Shown here: positions 1 to 8,920 of the stretch, one piece after another
How the letters are laid out: each line of letters opens with the position of its first letter
Numbering within the stretch: the first letter of the stretch is position 1
Assembly: GCA_964503685.1 (NCBI GenBank)
Contig: CAZDAW010000007.1
Span: 1-64,000 of the forward strand
Length of the DNA stretch: 64,000 bases
DNA from: CAZDAW01 sp964503685
Lineage (GTDB): Bacteria; Chloroflexota; Anaerolineae; Anaerolineales; Anaerolineaceae
Direction of reading: 5' to 3'
Translations under genes and position numbers: made by a program
The notes under the pieces: generated by a model
Told to the model about the DNA's origin: nothing
The model's input: only the letters and a program-made list of their open reading frames with translations
The model's database searches: none

Positions 1-78
1 CGGAGGATTTCCTGAATACCTGGGGTAAATCTTTGCTCACCCAGGATCCTTTCGTGCAATAAGCCCGATGAGGCGATA

Positions 79-345
79 CTACTCGAAGATGCCATTTTTT
101 AGCGGCAGCCACCAGGTGAAACCAAAGGCCATATTCATAAACATCGTCACCGCATCTGACAGGCCGTGTTCTCGACCAATTTTCAGGGCAGTGTTCGATT
201 CGGCCAGATGCAACAACACAACGCAGATAATGATCACTTCTCCGGCAATTTTCCATTCGGTAAACAGTAGCAATCCCAGGCCCACCAGATATAAAGCCCC
301 CGTACAAATCATCAAAAAACCCCAGAATATTTTAGATAAGGTCAT
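79..345 (-). CDS. small integral membrane protein, unknown function
   Basis: An 88-residue protein with two or three hydrophobic segments (about residues 5-28 and 31-48, with a weaker one near 66-80). I do not recognise a family. The start is placed at the ATG at 345 rather than six codons upstream because an AAGGAGG ribosome-binding site lies just before it. It directly follows the DUF362 gene on the same strand (18 bases), so the two are probably co-transcribed. The charged middle (near LAESNTALKIGREHG) sits between hydrophobic stretches. No catalytic motif is visible; the product is probably an inner-membrane protein. Confidence 0.6.
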   Translation of the reverse strand: MTLSKIFWGFLMICTGALYLVGLGLLLFTEWKIAGEVIIICVVLLHLAESNTALKIGREHGLSDAVTMFMNMAFGFTWWLPLKNGIFE

Positions 346-363
346 TACAGCCTCCTTCACCAA

Positions 364-2031
364 TTATGGAAGAAATGTTGCCAGGATATTGCGATTTTCC
401 GCGGCGCACAACGCCCTGATCTCCGCGGGAGTCAGCGGGTCGAAAGGCTCATAGATATATGCCTGCTCTTTTTCCGCTTCGTTGAGCGGGCGTGTTTCGT
501 AACAACGATCTTCGTGGCGCAGGGGAATATCGATGCGTTGGCCGCTGCGCAGCAGCGCCTTGCGCCGTTCGCAAACCTGCAACGTGTCGATGAGCGCCGG
601 GATCAGGTATCGGTTGCGCGGTGAAATCACCGCGCAGGACGTGCCGCTCAACTGGTGGATGACCATGTGCGGCGAGTTGGGGAAAGGCATGCATCCATCC
701 ACATAGCGGTCAACGATACCTTTGAGATGATGGGTACAGGTCCCTATAGCCACTTTCTTTCCCTTCAGGGCAGCAATCTCGCCAACCGTATAGGGTTTAC
801 CTGTCGCATCGTAATACACCACACCTCCCGCATAATTAACGCCGCTGCCCAGAACGACTGTCAGTTGAAAGTCACGCTTCTTTCCTTCATAATACAGCAT
901 ATCAAAAGCGTAGCGCGTAGTAGCCAGGCAACCTCCCCGGCACACATCTTCCAGCGCGCAAAGCTGCTCGCGGGTAAAACGCCCGCCGTCAAGAGAGACA
1001 GGCGCATTATTCTTGCTATGACCGATCAGCACCTTCACGTCAGGAAAATTCTTTTGCATCCAATCGCCCAACAGCGAGGGGTCAGCGGGATGAAAACGGA
1101 CGATCTTTTCTTCGCCGATGATTTTCACCTGCGGGTCGTTAAAACCATCGTTATCTGCTATACGCATTAAGCGAATCTTCGCCGGATCAAAACCCATCAG
1201 GCGGGTGGCTACCCGGTCGGTTTCCACGCTCTGGTTGCCGCTGATAATCACCCCGCTCTGCACCGGGTCAACCGGCGCCGGGCAGTTGCCCTCCCCGCCC
1301 ACAATCCCATCGATGATCACCAGGTCGGCTTTGAACAGGTGCAGCATATCAACCAGCTTCTGGTCAATGGCGTGATTGTGGTTGCGCTGCCTCAGGTTAT
1401 AAGAGAGGACGCCCATGGCGTTCTTGAATCCGAGGGTCACGCCGGTATAGAGATTGGTCTTCAGCTTCGGTATGGAGATATAAAAAGCCCCGCCGTTCAC
1501 CACTTCGCTGAAGAGGCGCGGTACGATTATTTCACACATCACCCGCGCCTGCGGCAGCAGGTAACGGTCAACCGGCTGCTCTTCCAGGGCTACCAGATCC
1601 ACTTTACGGAATCGCGCCAGACGATCCAGCCCGGCGACGCGGAAAGCCGTCCGCGTCGGCATGCCCCTGCCGGATGATTCAGCGATGATGATGTTGGAAG
1701 TGAATTGCTGCAAAAAGACGACCACCGCGTCGATGACCCGCGGGTCGGTCGATTCGGGGTAGTCGCGCTGCGGCATGCCCAGGTCGTGAAAGACGGTGAC
1801 CAGATTAGGTTTGATGATCACCTTGCGCCCGCGGACCCGATCAGTAAAATGGATTTCGGCGTCCAGCCTGTTCAGGTTCTCGAACACAACCGCCCGGATG
1901 GCTTGCACGTCTTCACGGGCTTCGTAAGCCGGCGAGCCATATTCACGCGGCAGGCAGACGTAATCCTGCATATAATCCAGTGGCCGGGCATGACTGATCA
2001 CCACAACGCTATGTTTCGATTGTTCCAACAT
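364..2031 (-). CDS. DUF362 domain protein
   Basis: A 555-residue soluble protein with the features of the DUF362 family: a beta-rich stretch near residues 65-80 (GRKVIIKPNLV), an ESSGRG motif near 135, the segment SIPKLKTN followed by GVTLGFKNAMG, and IIDGIVGGEGNCP near 260. The DUF362 part covers about the first 320 residues. The rest is a Cys-containing C-terminal domain (CRGGC, GTCTHH, DGCMPFP) that I cannot assign. Some DUF362 proteins occur fused to ferredoxin domains, but no CxxCxxC cluster is present here. A GGAGG site lies three bases before the ATG. The reaction is unknown. Confidence 0.8.
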   Translation of the reverse strand: MLEQSKHSVVVISHARPLDYMQDYVCLPREYGSPAYEAREDVQAIRAVVFENLNRLDAEIHFTDRVRGRKVIIKPNLVTVFHDLGMPQRDYPESTDPRVIDAVVVFLQQFTSNIIIAESSGRGMPTRTAFRVAGLDRLARFRKVDLVALEEQPVDRYLLPQARVMCEIIVPRLFSEVVNGGAFYISIPKLKTNLYTGVTLGFKNAMGVLSYNLRQRNHNHAIDQKLVDMLHLFKADLVIIDGIVGGEGNCPAPVDPVQSGVIISGNQSVETDRVATRLMGFDPAKIRLMRIADNDGFNDPQVKIIGEEKIVRFHPADPSLLGDWMQKNFPDVKVLIGHSKNNAPVSLDGGRFTREQLCALEDVCRGGCLATTRYAFDMLYYEGKKRDFQLTVVLGSGVNYAGGVVYYDATGKPYTVGEIAALKGKKVAIGTCTHHLKGIVDRYVDGCMPFPNSPHMVIHQLSGTSCAVISPRNRYLIPALIDTLQVCERRKALLRSGQRIDIPLRHEDRCYETRPLNEAEKEQAYIYEPFDPLTPAEIRALCAAENRNILATFLP

Positions 2032-2126
2032 GACCTCCGCGTCACAGGGTAGATGAAGGATTCTAAAACATTTTACCTGTCACGCCAAGGATGCTATGCA
2101 ATTTTGATACCAGATTCCCTCACCAG

Positions 2127-2720
2127 CTACCCTTCCAACTCCCACACACAATCTCCCAGCGAGAACTCGGAAAACACCGCCTGAAAGGACGAATCGAGCG
2201 GGCTGCACGCGTACACGCCGATGCTGGCGCGTTCGATGGGCCGGTGCATATGAAAGATGCGCATCTGCGCAAAGTGCTGCCCGTCCATAGAATTCTCGAT
2301 CAGAAAATCCGGCCCGCGGCGGCTCAGACGGTAGGTCATGCTATGCTGCTGCGAATCGATATCGGTCGTCGCCCAATCCGAATAGCCCAGGTTGGTGACG
2401 ACGCTGCCCAGGCGGGAATATCGTTCGTTGTCGTATTCGACCGACGCCTTAAACCAGTTGTCGGCGTCCTGATACAGAACAACCCCGCACTGGTCATATA
2501 ATTTCGCCGGCGTCCAGGCGCATTTGACGGAGAAGGAAAACATCTCCTCGCTTACCGGCAGCACAAATGCATGGGCGTTATCGTGCTGAAAGCCGTAATA
2601 GGTGCGCTGCCAGAAGTCCGTCTGCGGATCAGTGGTCAAGGTCAGCGTTCCCTCTTCCGCCATCAATCGGGCCGGTCTATTGAGCCATTGAAATTGGGTA
2701 AAATCGAGTATCGTTGTCAT
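2127..2720 (-). CDS. DUF1349 domain protein (concanavalin-like fold)
   Basis: A 197-residue protein matching the DUF1349 family (sometimes annotated 'regulation of enolase protein 1'). Recognisable segments are TDFWQRTYYGF near the N-terminus, a central GVVLYQDADNWFKASVEYD, and RIGPDFLIE-type strands followed by RASIGVYACSP. The family has a concanavalin-like beta-sandwich and may bind carbohydrate; no activity is established. The start is put at the ATG at 2720 (MTTILDF), which has a GAGGGA site nine bases upstream; a longer frame to 2840 lacks one. No signal peptide is seen, so it should be cytoplasmic. It sits back to back with the lipoprotein gene. Confidence 0.8.
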   Translation of the reverse strand: MTTILDFTQFQWLNRPARLMAEEGTLTLTTDPQTDFWQRTYYGFQHDNAHAFVLPVSEEMFSFSVKCAWTPAKLYDQCGVVLYQDADNWFKASVEYDNERYSRLGSVVTNLGYSDWATTDIDSQQHSMTYRLSRRGPDFLIENSMDGQHFAQMRIFHMHRPIERASIGVYACSPLDSSFQAVFSEFSLGDCVWELEG

Positions 2721-2915
2721 TGGGTTCGTCCCTCTTTTCAATAATGAATCGCAGGTAATTAACTGCTTTCTACCAGCAAACCGGATATATTCGTCTAATA
2801 TATCACAGAACGGCTTTAAATGATTCGCGACAGATCTCATCCAAACTGGTTGATTTTTTCGTTCATTTACTCCATAATGAATGCATTAACGACTCCACAA
2901 ACAAAGGGATGGTTT

Positions 2916-4253
2916 ATGAACAAGAGCAAAGGGAGCATTCTTGCAGTTATCCTGGTGTTATCGCTGGCAAGCCTGACGTGCAGCACGGCCAGCCGGATTA
3001 TAAAGGGGAATAGCGGGACAATCAGCGACCTGACGTTTTGCGCGGATGTTTCCGACGAAGGGGAATGCATGGAACCCGGCGCGGCGTTCAACGGCGCTGA
3101 GGTAGTCTGGGCGCGCTTCGATTACCGCGACATGAAGGACGGTCAACGTTGGGGATACACCTGGAAGCAGGACGACCAGATCATCGAGGATTACCGCGAC
3201 CTGTCCTGGGAGGACGGCGAGGAAGGCTGGGTGGCATATTCACTGGAGGATATTGATGGCCTGGAGGGCCGGTACACGTTCACGCTTTACCTCGCTGATG
3301 AAATCGCCGCTGAAGGGTCGGCAACGGTGAGCAGATCAAGCGCCAGGGTAAACCAGGATGCTGCGGCGTTCGGCACGGTGGTCTTCGCCAGGGATGTTTC
3401 CAATGATAATCTGCCGATCGGCCCGGCGGATGTGTTCGAATACGGGATCAGCGAAGTTTACGGTGTGTTCTCCTACGTAAACATGAGGCAAGGAGACGAC
3501 TATACCGTTGAATGGCTGGGCAACGGCAAACCGATCCACCAGATCAACAAAGAGTGGGAATGGGATGAAAGCGGGATGTACTTTGCTTCGATATCGAACG
3601 CCGACGGCAGCCCTCTGGTCGAATCGACTTACACTCTGAAACTCTCTATAGCCGGACAGGTTTTACGCACCGCGTCGTTTAAAGTTATGCCCCCTGCTCA
3701 GGCTCAGGCGCAGCTTCAACTGGAACCTGAGGCAACGCCCCGGCCGACCACGCCAGACGAACTGGTTGATCCCGAAGCCAGGCATCTCTTTGATATGGTA
3801 GCCAACACGTCTCTGCCAGCGTTGACCAGCGTCGCCCAGGTCAACATGGAACATTCGGTGCAGATCAAGGTCGAAGATAAATGCGGCCCGGATGCGCTGG
3901 CCTGCTGGATCGAAAACTGCAACGACCGTTCCACCGGAATCATCTATATACCACCGCGCCGGTTGGGCGCCGAACCCGATTATATGATTGCCGCTTCATT
4001 AGCCCACGAAATGACTCACGGCGTGCAGTGGTTTTCAGGGATGAAGTGCGGCTGCACCATTGAGCGTGAAGTTCAGGCTTCGATTGCCAAGATCGATTAC
4101 CTCCTCTACAGCGGCCACGAACAGGTGGCTTACGATTATTATGGAGATAGCGCGTGGGATGAAAACGGCAACGTCGATTTACGCAAGCTATGGAATATCG
4201 TCGAAGGGGTTTACCGCGAAGCTTACACCTACGAAGAATGCCCCGATTATTGA
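2916..4253 (+). CDS. lipoprotein with C-terminal HExxH metallopeptidase-like domain
   Basis: A 445-residue exported protein. The chosen ATG gives a signal peptide (MNKSKG then a hydrophobic run) ending in a lipobox-like SLTC with Cys 22, so it is probably lipid-anchored on the outer face. Two repeated beta-rich modules follow (about 30-150 and 155-285; both contain 'ADV.E..' and YVNM/YRDM-like strands). A short Pro/Thr linker leads to the C-terminal domain, where LAHEMTH (HExxH at about 364-368) and a downstream Glu in TIEREVQA (about 383-385) have the spacing of a gluzincin zinc site. Peptidase activity is inference. It is transcribed alone, opposite to its neighbours. Confidence 0.7.
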   Translation: MNKSKGSILAVILVLSLASLTCSTASRIIKGNSGTISDLTFCADVSDEGECMEPGAAFNGAEVVWARFDYRDMKDGQRWGYTWKQDDQIIEDYRDLSWEDGEEGWVAYSLEDIDGLEGRYTFTLYLADEIAAEGSATVSRSSARVNQDAAAFGTVVFARDVSNDNLPIGPADVFEYGISEVYGVFSYVNMRQGDDYTVEWLGNGKPIHQINKEWEWDESGMYFASISNADGSPLVESTYTLKLSIAGQVLRTASFKVMPPAQAQAQLQLEPEATPRPTTPDELVDPEARHLFDMVANTSLPALTSVAQVNMEHSVQIKVEDKCGPDALACWIENCNDRSTGIIYIPPRRLGAEPDYMIAASLAHEMTHGVQWFSGMKCGCTIEREVQASIAKIDYLLYSGHEQVAYDYYGDSAWDENGNVDLRKLWNIVEGVYREAYTYEECPDY

Positions 4254-4280
4254 CCGGAATACCTGGAATTAAATAAAGAG

Positions 4281-4311
4281 CCCTCCTCCGAAATCGGAAA
4301 TCAGAGGAGGG
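4281..4311 (-). terminator. probable intrinsic terminator between convergent genes
   Basis: Perfect 8-bp inverted repeat CCCTCCTC (4281-4288) and GAGGAGGG (4304-4311) with a 15-base loop. Read on the minus strand it is followed by CTCTTTATTTAA, so it best serves the amino-acid transporter operon ending at 4337, although it lies between convergent genes and may act both ways. Confidence 0.6.
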
Positions 4312-4336
4312 TATGAGAGAAGATGCCCAATCGCAA

Positions 4337-5092
4337 TCACTGCGTCAGGATCTGAGAGAGGAATAGCTTGGTGCGATCTTCCTGCGCCTTATTGAAGATT
4401 TCCTCCGGTGTACCGGTTTCGACGATTTGACCGGCGTCGAAAAAATACATTCGGTCGGCGACCGCCCTGGCGAAACCCATCTCGTGAGTGACTACCAGCA
4501 TGGTCATGCCGCTGCGCGCCAGTTCGATCATCACATCCAGCACTTCCTTGATCATCTCCGGGTCGAGCGCCGAGGTCGGCTCGTCGAAAAGCATGATCTT
4601 TGGCTCCATCGCCAGAGCGCGGGCGATGGCAACGCGTTGCTGCTGCCCACCCGAAAGCTGTCCGGGATATTTGCGCGCCTGCTCTTCAATCCCCACCCGT
4701 TTGAGAAGTTGCAAGGCGATCTCTTCAGCGCGGTCTCGCTTCCACTTGCGCACCCAGATCGGCGCCAAGGTGATGTTTTCCATGACCGTCAGATGCGGGA
4801 AGAGGTTGAAATTTTGAAAAACCATGCCGGTTTCCATGCGAACTTTTTCGATGTTACGTACATCGTGGGTCAACTCAATTCCATCAACAATGATCTGGCC
4901 GCGCTGGTTCTCTTCGAGGCGGTTGATAGTACGAATAAATGTCGATTTACCTGAACCTGACGGGCCAAAGATGACCACCACTTCCCCTTTATGAACATCC
5001 ATATCAACGCCGCGCAAGGCGTGGAACTGTCCGTACCATTTGTGCACATCCCGGCAGATAATGATTGGTTTCGTATCCAATGACTCTTTCAC
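4337..5092 (-). CDS. polar amino-acid ABC transporter ATP-binding protein
   Basis: A 251-residue ATPase of the GlnQ/AapP family. The Walker A motif GPSGSGKST lies near residue 40, the Q-loop is VFQNFNLFPH near 90, the ABC signature is LSGGQQQRVAIARALAM near 147, and Walker B (IMLFDEPTSALD) plus the switch His in VVTHEMGFA follow. It energises the two permeases encoded just upstream. Translation starts at a GTG (5090-5092) after a GGAGG site seven bases away. It is the last gene of the deoR-asparaginase-transporter operon, followed by a terminator hairpin. Confidence 0.95.
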   Translation of the reverse strand: MKESLDTKPIIICRDVHKWYGQFHALRGVDMDVHKGEVVVIFGPSGSGKSTFIRTINRLEENQRGQIIVDGIELTHDVRNIEKVRMETGMVFQNFNLFPHLTVMENITLAPIWVRKWKRDRAEEIALQLLKRVGIEEQARKYPGQLSGGQQQRVAIARALAMEPKIMLFDEPTSALDPEMIKEVLDVMIELARSGMTMLVVTHEMGFARAVADRMYFFDAGQIVETGTPEEIFNKAQEDRTKLFLSQILTQ

Positions 5093-5112
5093 AATATTCC
5101 TCCAGAAATAGA

Positions 5113-6315
5113 CTACCGCCTTGCATGAGCGCCCGAGCGGACTTCGAGGCGCAGGCCGATGTAAGACATCAGATAGCTGAACACCCAGTAAATAACAGCG
5201 ACAAAGACGTAAACTTCGATATGAGCGCCCTGCGTTTCAGGTTGAGCCAGAATCGCCCTTGAAATACCCAGCAGGTCAAACAGGCCGACGATCAATACCA
5301 GCGTCGTATCGCGGAACATGCCAATGTACTGATCGATAATCACCGGGATGACCGACCGCAACGCCTGCGGTAGAATGATGAGCGTCATCTTTTGCGTCTC
5401 GCTCATGCCCAATGCGCTTGCCGCCTCGCCCTGACCTTTCGGGATCGCCTGCAAGCCGCCCCGCACAATCTCTGCCATATATGCCGCCGTGAACAGGGTG
5501 ATACCGGCCATTGCGCGTACAATCCGGTCAACTGTCATGCCAGCAGGCAAAAATAACGGCAAAAGCACCTGCGCCATGAAGAGGACGGTAATCAACGGCA
5601 CGGCGCGGATTAACTCAATATACATAATACAGAATGAGCGCACTGCCGGGAATTTAGACTGCCTGCCGATTGCCAGCAGAACGCCCATGGGAAAAGACAG
5701 GATCGCCGAAACCCAGCTCAACAGGAAGGTGAGCAGCAGGCCGCCCCAGAGGTTCGTCGAGATCAAACCAAAAGGCTGGCCTTCAGGCGCGAGTCCGCGC
5801 AAAATGACAATCACGGCAGGGAAAAACAGCATCCATCCGGCCAGAGTGACCTTGCCCAGTTTTGCAGCGAACTTCCAACCCAACCCCAAGCCGATCAATG
5901 CGCAAACGCCCATCCCTGCCCACCAGAGGCGGGTGGTCAAATCAAAAGGCAGGAGCGCCAGGGCGAATGGAAAACCAAACATGACCAGGCTTTCCAATCC
6001 CAATCCGCCGATCCATATTCCCCACGAAAGTCCGATCAGTAAACCGACCCCCAGCAGACAAACCCAGACTCGAGTCATTTCTGCCACCGGATACTGTCCC
6101 ACCATAAACAGACGAAGGTTGATGAGGATCGCTTCCCAGCGCGCCTCGGTCAGCGCCCAGTGCAAAATACCCTTGGCTGTCAGATAAATCAGAACTAACA
6201 TCCCAATTGAAACCAGCGAACTGAGTACATCATTAAAAAGGTTCTTCTTCAGCCACCTCAAAACGCTATATCGTTCAGTCGGCGGAGGTAAAACATTATC
6301 GGTCATTGTACTCAT
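5113..6315 (-). CDS. amino-acid ABC transporter permease (AapM-like)
   Basis: A 400-residue multi-spanning membrane protein. The C-terminal half carries the binding-protein-dependent transport fold with the EAA loop (GEAASALGMSETQKMTLIILPQALRSVIP, about 300-328) that contacts the ATPase. The N-terminal half has extra hydrophobic helices, the long form typical of AapM/BztC rather than the short HisM type. It begins three bases after the stop of the AapQ-like gene, with a GGAGAGG site overlapping that stop, so translation is probably coupled. It pairs with the AapQ-like protein as a heterodimeric channel. Confidence 0.9.
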   Translation of the reverse strand: MSTMTDNVLPPPTERYSVLRWLKKNLFNDVLSSLVSIGMLVLIYLTAKGILHWALTEARWEAILINLRLFMVGQYPVAEMTRVWVCLLGVGLLIGLSWGIWIGGLGLESLVMFGFPFALALLPFDLTTRLWWAGMGVCALIGLGLGWKFAAKLGKVTLAGWMLFFPAVIVILRGLAPEGQPFGLISTNLWGGLLLTFLLSWVSAILSFPMGVLLAIGRQSKFPAVRSFCIMYIELIRAVPLITVLFMAQVLLPLFLPAGMTVDRIVRAMAGITLFTAAYMAEIVRGGLQAIPKGQGEAASALGMSETQKMTLIILPQALRSVIPVIIDQYIGMFRDTTLVLIVGLFDLLGISRAILAQPETQGAHIEVYVFVAVIYWVFSYLMSYIGLRLEVRSGAHARR

Positions 6316-6317
6316 CG

Positions 6318-7511
6318 TTACCTCTCCACCAATTTAATCTTGTTGTTGTACCAGTTCATGAACAGAGCTGTCAGTAAACTGAGCGCCAGGTAAATCAGCA
6401 TAACCAGAGCCATCATTTCAACCGCCTTACCGGTCATATTGATAATCGTCCCCGAAAGACCAAACAATTCCGGGTAAGCAATCGCCGAAGCCAGTGAGGT
6501 GTTTTTCGTCAGGCTCAGGTAATTGCTGGTCATCGGGGGCACCATCACCCGCATCGCCTGAGGAAAAACCACCAGACGGAAGGTCTGATAATTACTTAAT
6601 CCGAGGGCATGGGCAGCTTCAATCTGATCAGGCGAAACGCTTTGAATACCGGCGCGGACAATATCAGCAATAAACGGGGAGGTACCCAGCACCAGCCCCA
6701 ACAACAAAGCAGCCAGCTCAGGACTCATCCAGAAGCCCTTAGTAAAATTCAACCCCTTTAACACTGGCGCTTCGGCCTGAAAAGGCGCCTGCGGCATAAC
6801 CAGCCAGGCAATCGCCGCGCCGACCAGGAACATTCCTGCCCCGATCGATGACGAGATGAATCCGTCGTGGAAAACTTTTTTGAACAGGTAAACGGCCAGC
6901 CCGATTGACAGCAATAGAATAACGCCGATCAGAATCAGGTAAAGTGTTGTCGTGGGCGTTGAGACTGGAACAGGCGTATAAATGCCCCGATTACAGATGA
7001 ACACGCTGCCTGGCAATGCAATGGCATCAGCCACCCTTGGCAGGCTGAATAACATCACATAATATGAAGCAACAATAACCAGCAGCAATGGGATATTGCG
7101 CAAGATTTCGATGTACAGAAAAGCAATCCGGTTAACCAGCCAGTTCTTCGAAAGGCGAGCAACACCGACAATCAGCCCTAACACAGAGGAAAGTACATTC
7201 CCCAAAAGAGCAACAAAAATTGTATTTAAAACACCTGATATGATGATTTGTAAATTACTGCTTTCGCGATTGACCTGAGTGAAGCTGTGCGCCGTATCAA
7301 ATCCCCCGCGATTAAACAAAAAACTATAACCAAAGGTTGCACCGGTTTTCTTCCAGGCAGCAACAAGATTTTGATAAAAGAATGCAACCAACCCCACCAG
7401 GATTAATGCAAATATTACCTGGACGAGAGCCTGTATAAAACGTTCATCTCTGAACAATGAATAACGATCTTGGGATGATTTCGGTCCAAATTCAGACGTG
7501 ACGCCGGACAT
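6318..7511 (-). CDS. amino-acid ABC transporter permease (AapQ-like)
   Basis: A 397-residue integral membrane protein with a conserved N-terminal TM helix, a periplasmic stretch (GFDTAHSFTQVNRESS), a long insertion between transmembrane segments, and the EAA loop EAAHALGLSNYQTFRLVVFPQAMRV near the C-terminus. The insertion containing extra helices is a known trait of AapQ/BztB. The ATG at 7511 (MSGVTSEF) with a GGAG site is preferred to a TTG at 7565 that has none. It lies between the binding-protein gene and the AapM-like gene. Confidence 0.9.
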   Translation of the reverse strand: MSGVTSEFGPKSSQDRYSLFRDERFIQALVQVIFALILVGLVAFFYQNLVAAWKKTGATFGYSFLFNRGGFDTAHSFTQVNRESSNLQIIISGVLNTIFVALLGNVLSSVLGLIVGVARLSKNWLVNRIAFLYIEILRNIPLLLVIVASYYVMLFSLPRVADAIALPGSVFICNRGIYTPVPVSTPTTTLYLILIGVILLLSIGLAVYLFKKVFHDGFISSSIGAGMFLVGAAIAWLVMPQAPFQAEAPVLKGLNFTKGFWMSPELAALLLGLVLGTSPFIADIVRAGIQSVSPDQIEAAHALGLSNYQTFRLVVFPQAMRVMVPPMTSNYLSLTKNTSLASAIAYPELFGLSGTIINMTGKAVEMMALVMLIYLALSLLTALFMNWYNNKIKLVER

Positions 7512-7623
7512 GCGATGAACTCCAGTCTTTTCATATTCAATTCCCCAACCCTCACTCCCGATCAATTCTTATTCAGGAGTGAGGGAAAATAAACTCAGGG
7601 GATTACACTACATCATTGACTGA

Positions 7624-8763
7624 TCAGCGTAATGGCGGAGCGTAGAGTAAACCGCCGTCCTTCCATAAAGCATTGATGCCGCGGGAAAGATAAGTTTCGG
7701 TTGTTTCACCGAAGTTGCGTTCGTACATTTCAGCATAGTTGCCAACAGCTTTAATGACATTGTACGCCCATTCGTTCGGAAGACCAAGTTTGGCGCCCAT
7801 CTCACCTTCAACGCCCAGCAGACGGCGAACTTCGGGATCAGTACTGTTGGCTTTCATATCATCGACATTAGCCTGGGTGATACCGTGTTCCTCTGCAATA
7901 ATGGGAACATAGAAAACCCATTTAACAATGTCAGCCCATTGGTCATCGCCGTGGCGAACGTAGGGAGAGAACGGTTCTTTAGAAAGAGTAATGTCCAGGA
8001 TTTCGTAGTCGTCAACATTTTTAAGTTTGATACGGTCAGAAACCAGCCCAGAGCGGTCTCCGGTAAGGGCGTCGCAGCGGCCCTGATCGAGAGCAGCATA
8101 TTCATCCGGCGTGTTATCCATCAGCAGGGGTGTGTAGGTCAGGTCGCGCATTCCCATAGCGTCGGCAATGTTTGCCTCTGTCGTTGTGCCGCGGTCCATG
8201 CAGATGGTAGCGCCGTCCATATCCTCAAGAGTCTTGAAATTCTTGGCCTTGGGAACGATTAAACCCTGACCATCATAGAAGTAAATCATGGTCGGGGTCA
8301 ATCCCAATTCAGTATCACGACCAAAGGTATTGGTTGAATTGCGGATAAGCACATCGGTGTCGCCATTTTGCAGGGTAGGGAAGCGCGTCTCACCGGTGGT
8401 GACGACAAATTCAACCTTCTCAGGATCGCCAAAAACGGCCGCAGCGATAGCCTTACTGTAGTCAATATCGAAGCCGCTGAATTTGCCGGCTGTATCGACA
8501 TAACCGAACGCCTGTGAGGTGTTCTGAGTACCAACACGCACTTTACCACGCGCCTGAACAGCCTTCAACGTCTCGCCAAAACCGGCGGGGGCGGCAGCCT
8601 GTTCGGCAGGAGCAGCAGCGGCGGGTTCGCTCTGAACCTGTTCGGCAGGTTTTTGCTCTTGTGCAGCGGGTTGCGCCTGGGCAGGAGCAGGCGCAGCCGC
8701 CGGAGCGCAGGCAGTCAGCAGGAACGATAGAACAACAATGGTTACCAAAATCTTACGGAACAT
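7624..8763 (-). CDS. amino-acid ABC transporter substrate-binding lipoprotein (AapJ-like)
   Basis: A 379-residue extracytoplasmic binding protein. The signal peptide ends in LLTAC (Cys 19), marking lipid attachment, and is followed by an Ala/Pro/Gln-rich flexible linker to about residue 65. The mature part matches the AapJ/BztA branch of the SBP_bac_3 family: RVGTQNTSQAFGYVD, GFDIDYSKAIAAAVFG, and TRFPTLQNGDTDVLIRN. AapJ homologues bind a broad range of L-amino acids; which one is bound here cannot be read. A GAGGAG site precedes the ATG. The 157-base gap before it may hold an extra promoter, since binding proteins are usually made in excess. Confidence 0.95.
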   Translation of the reverse strand: MFRKILVTIVVLSFLLTACAPAAAPAPAQAQPAAQEQKPAEQVQSEPAAAAPAEQAAAPAGFGETLKAVQARGKVRVGTQNTSQAFGYVDTAGKFSGFDIDYSKAIAAAVFGDPEKVEFVVTTGETRFPTLQNGDTDVLIRNSTNTFGRDTELGLTPTMIYFYDGQGLIVPKAKNFKTLEDMDGATICMDRGTTTEANIADAMGMRDLTYTPLLMDNTPDEYAALDQGRCDALTGDRSGLVSDRIKLKNVDDYEILDITLSKEPFSPYVRHGDDQWADIVKWVFYVPIIAEEHGITQANVDDMKANSTDPEVRRLLGVEGEMGAKLGLPNEWAYNVIKAVGNYAEMYERNFGETTETYLSRGINALWKDGGLLYAPPLR

Positions 8764-8920
8764 GATTATTCTCCTCTTTATTGTGTTGTAGTTAATAAAA
8801 ACGTCTGGCGTATAAACTTCTCATTGAACAGCAGACTTCGCTTGCGGCTTATCCCCTGAGATAATTTGTAATAATCACCTCCTTCCTTCCCGTTGAGGTT
8901 TACTGTTATCTGGATTTCAC

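Noticed and set aside
1..78. CCTGGG/CCCAGG hairpin at the window start as terminator
   Set aside because: The arms are only six bases and no T-run follows on either strand.
5489..6187. A 232-codon plus-strand frame within the AapM-like permease
   Set aside because: Antisense to a conserved membrane protein; the translation is basic and low in structure, as expected for the complement of hydrophobic codons.
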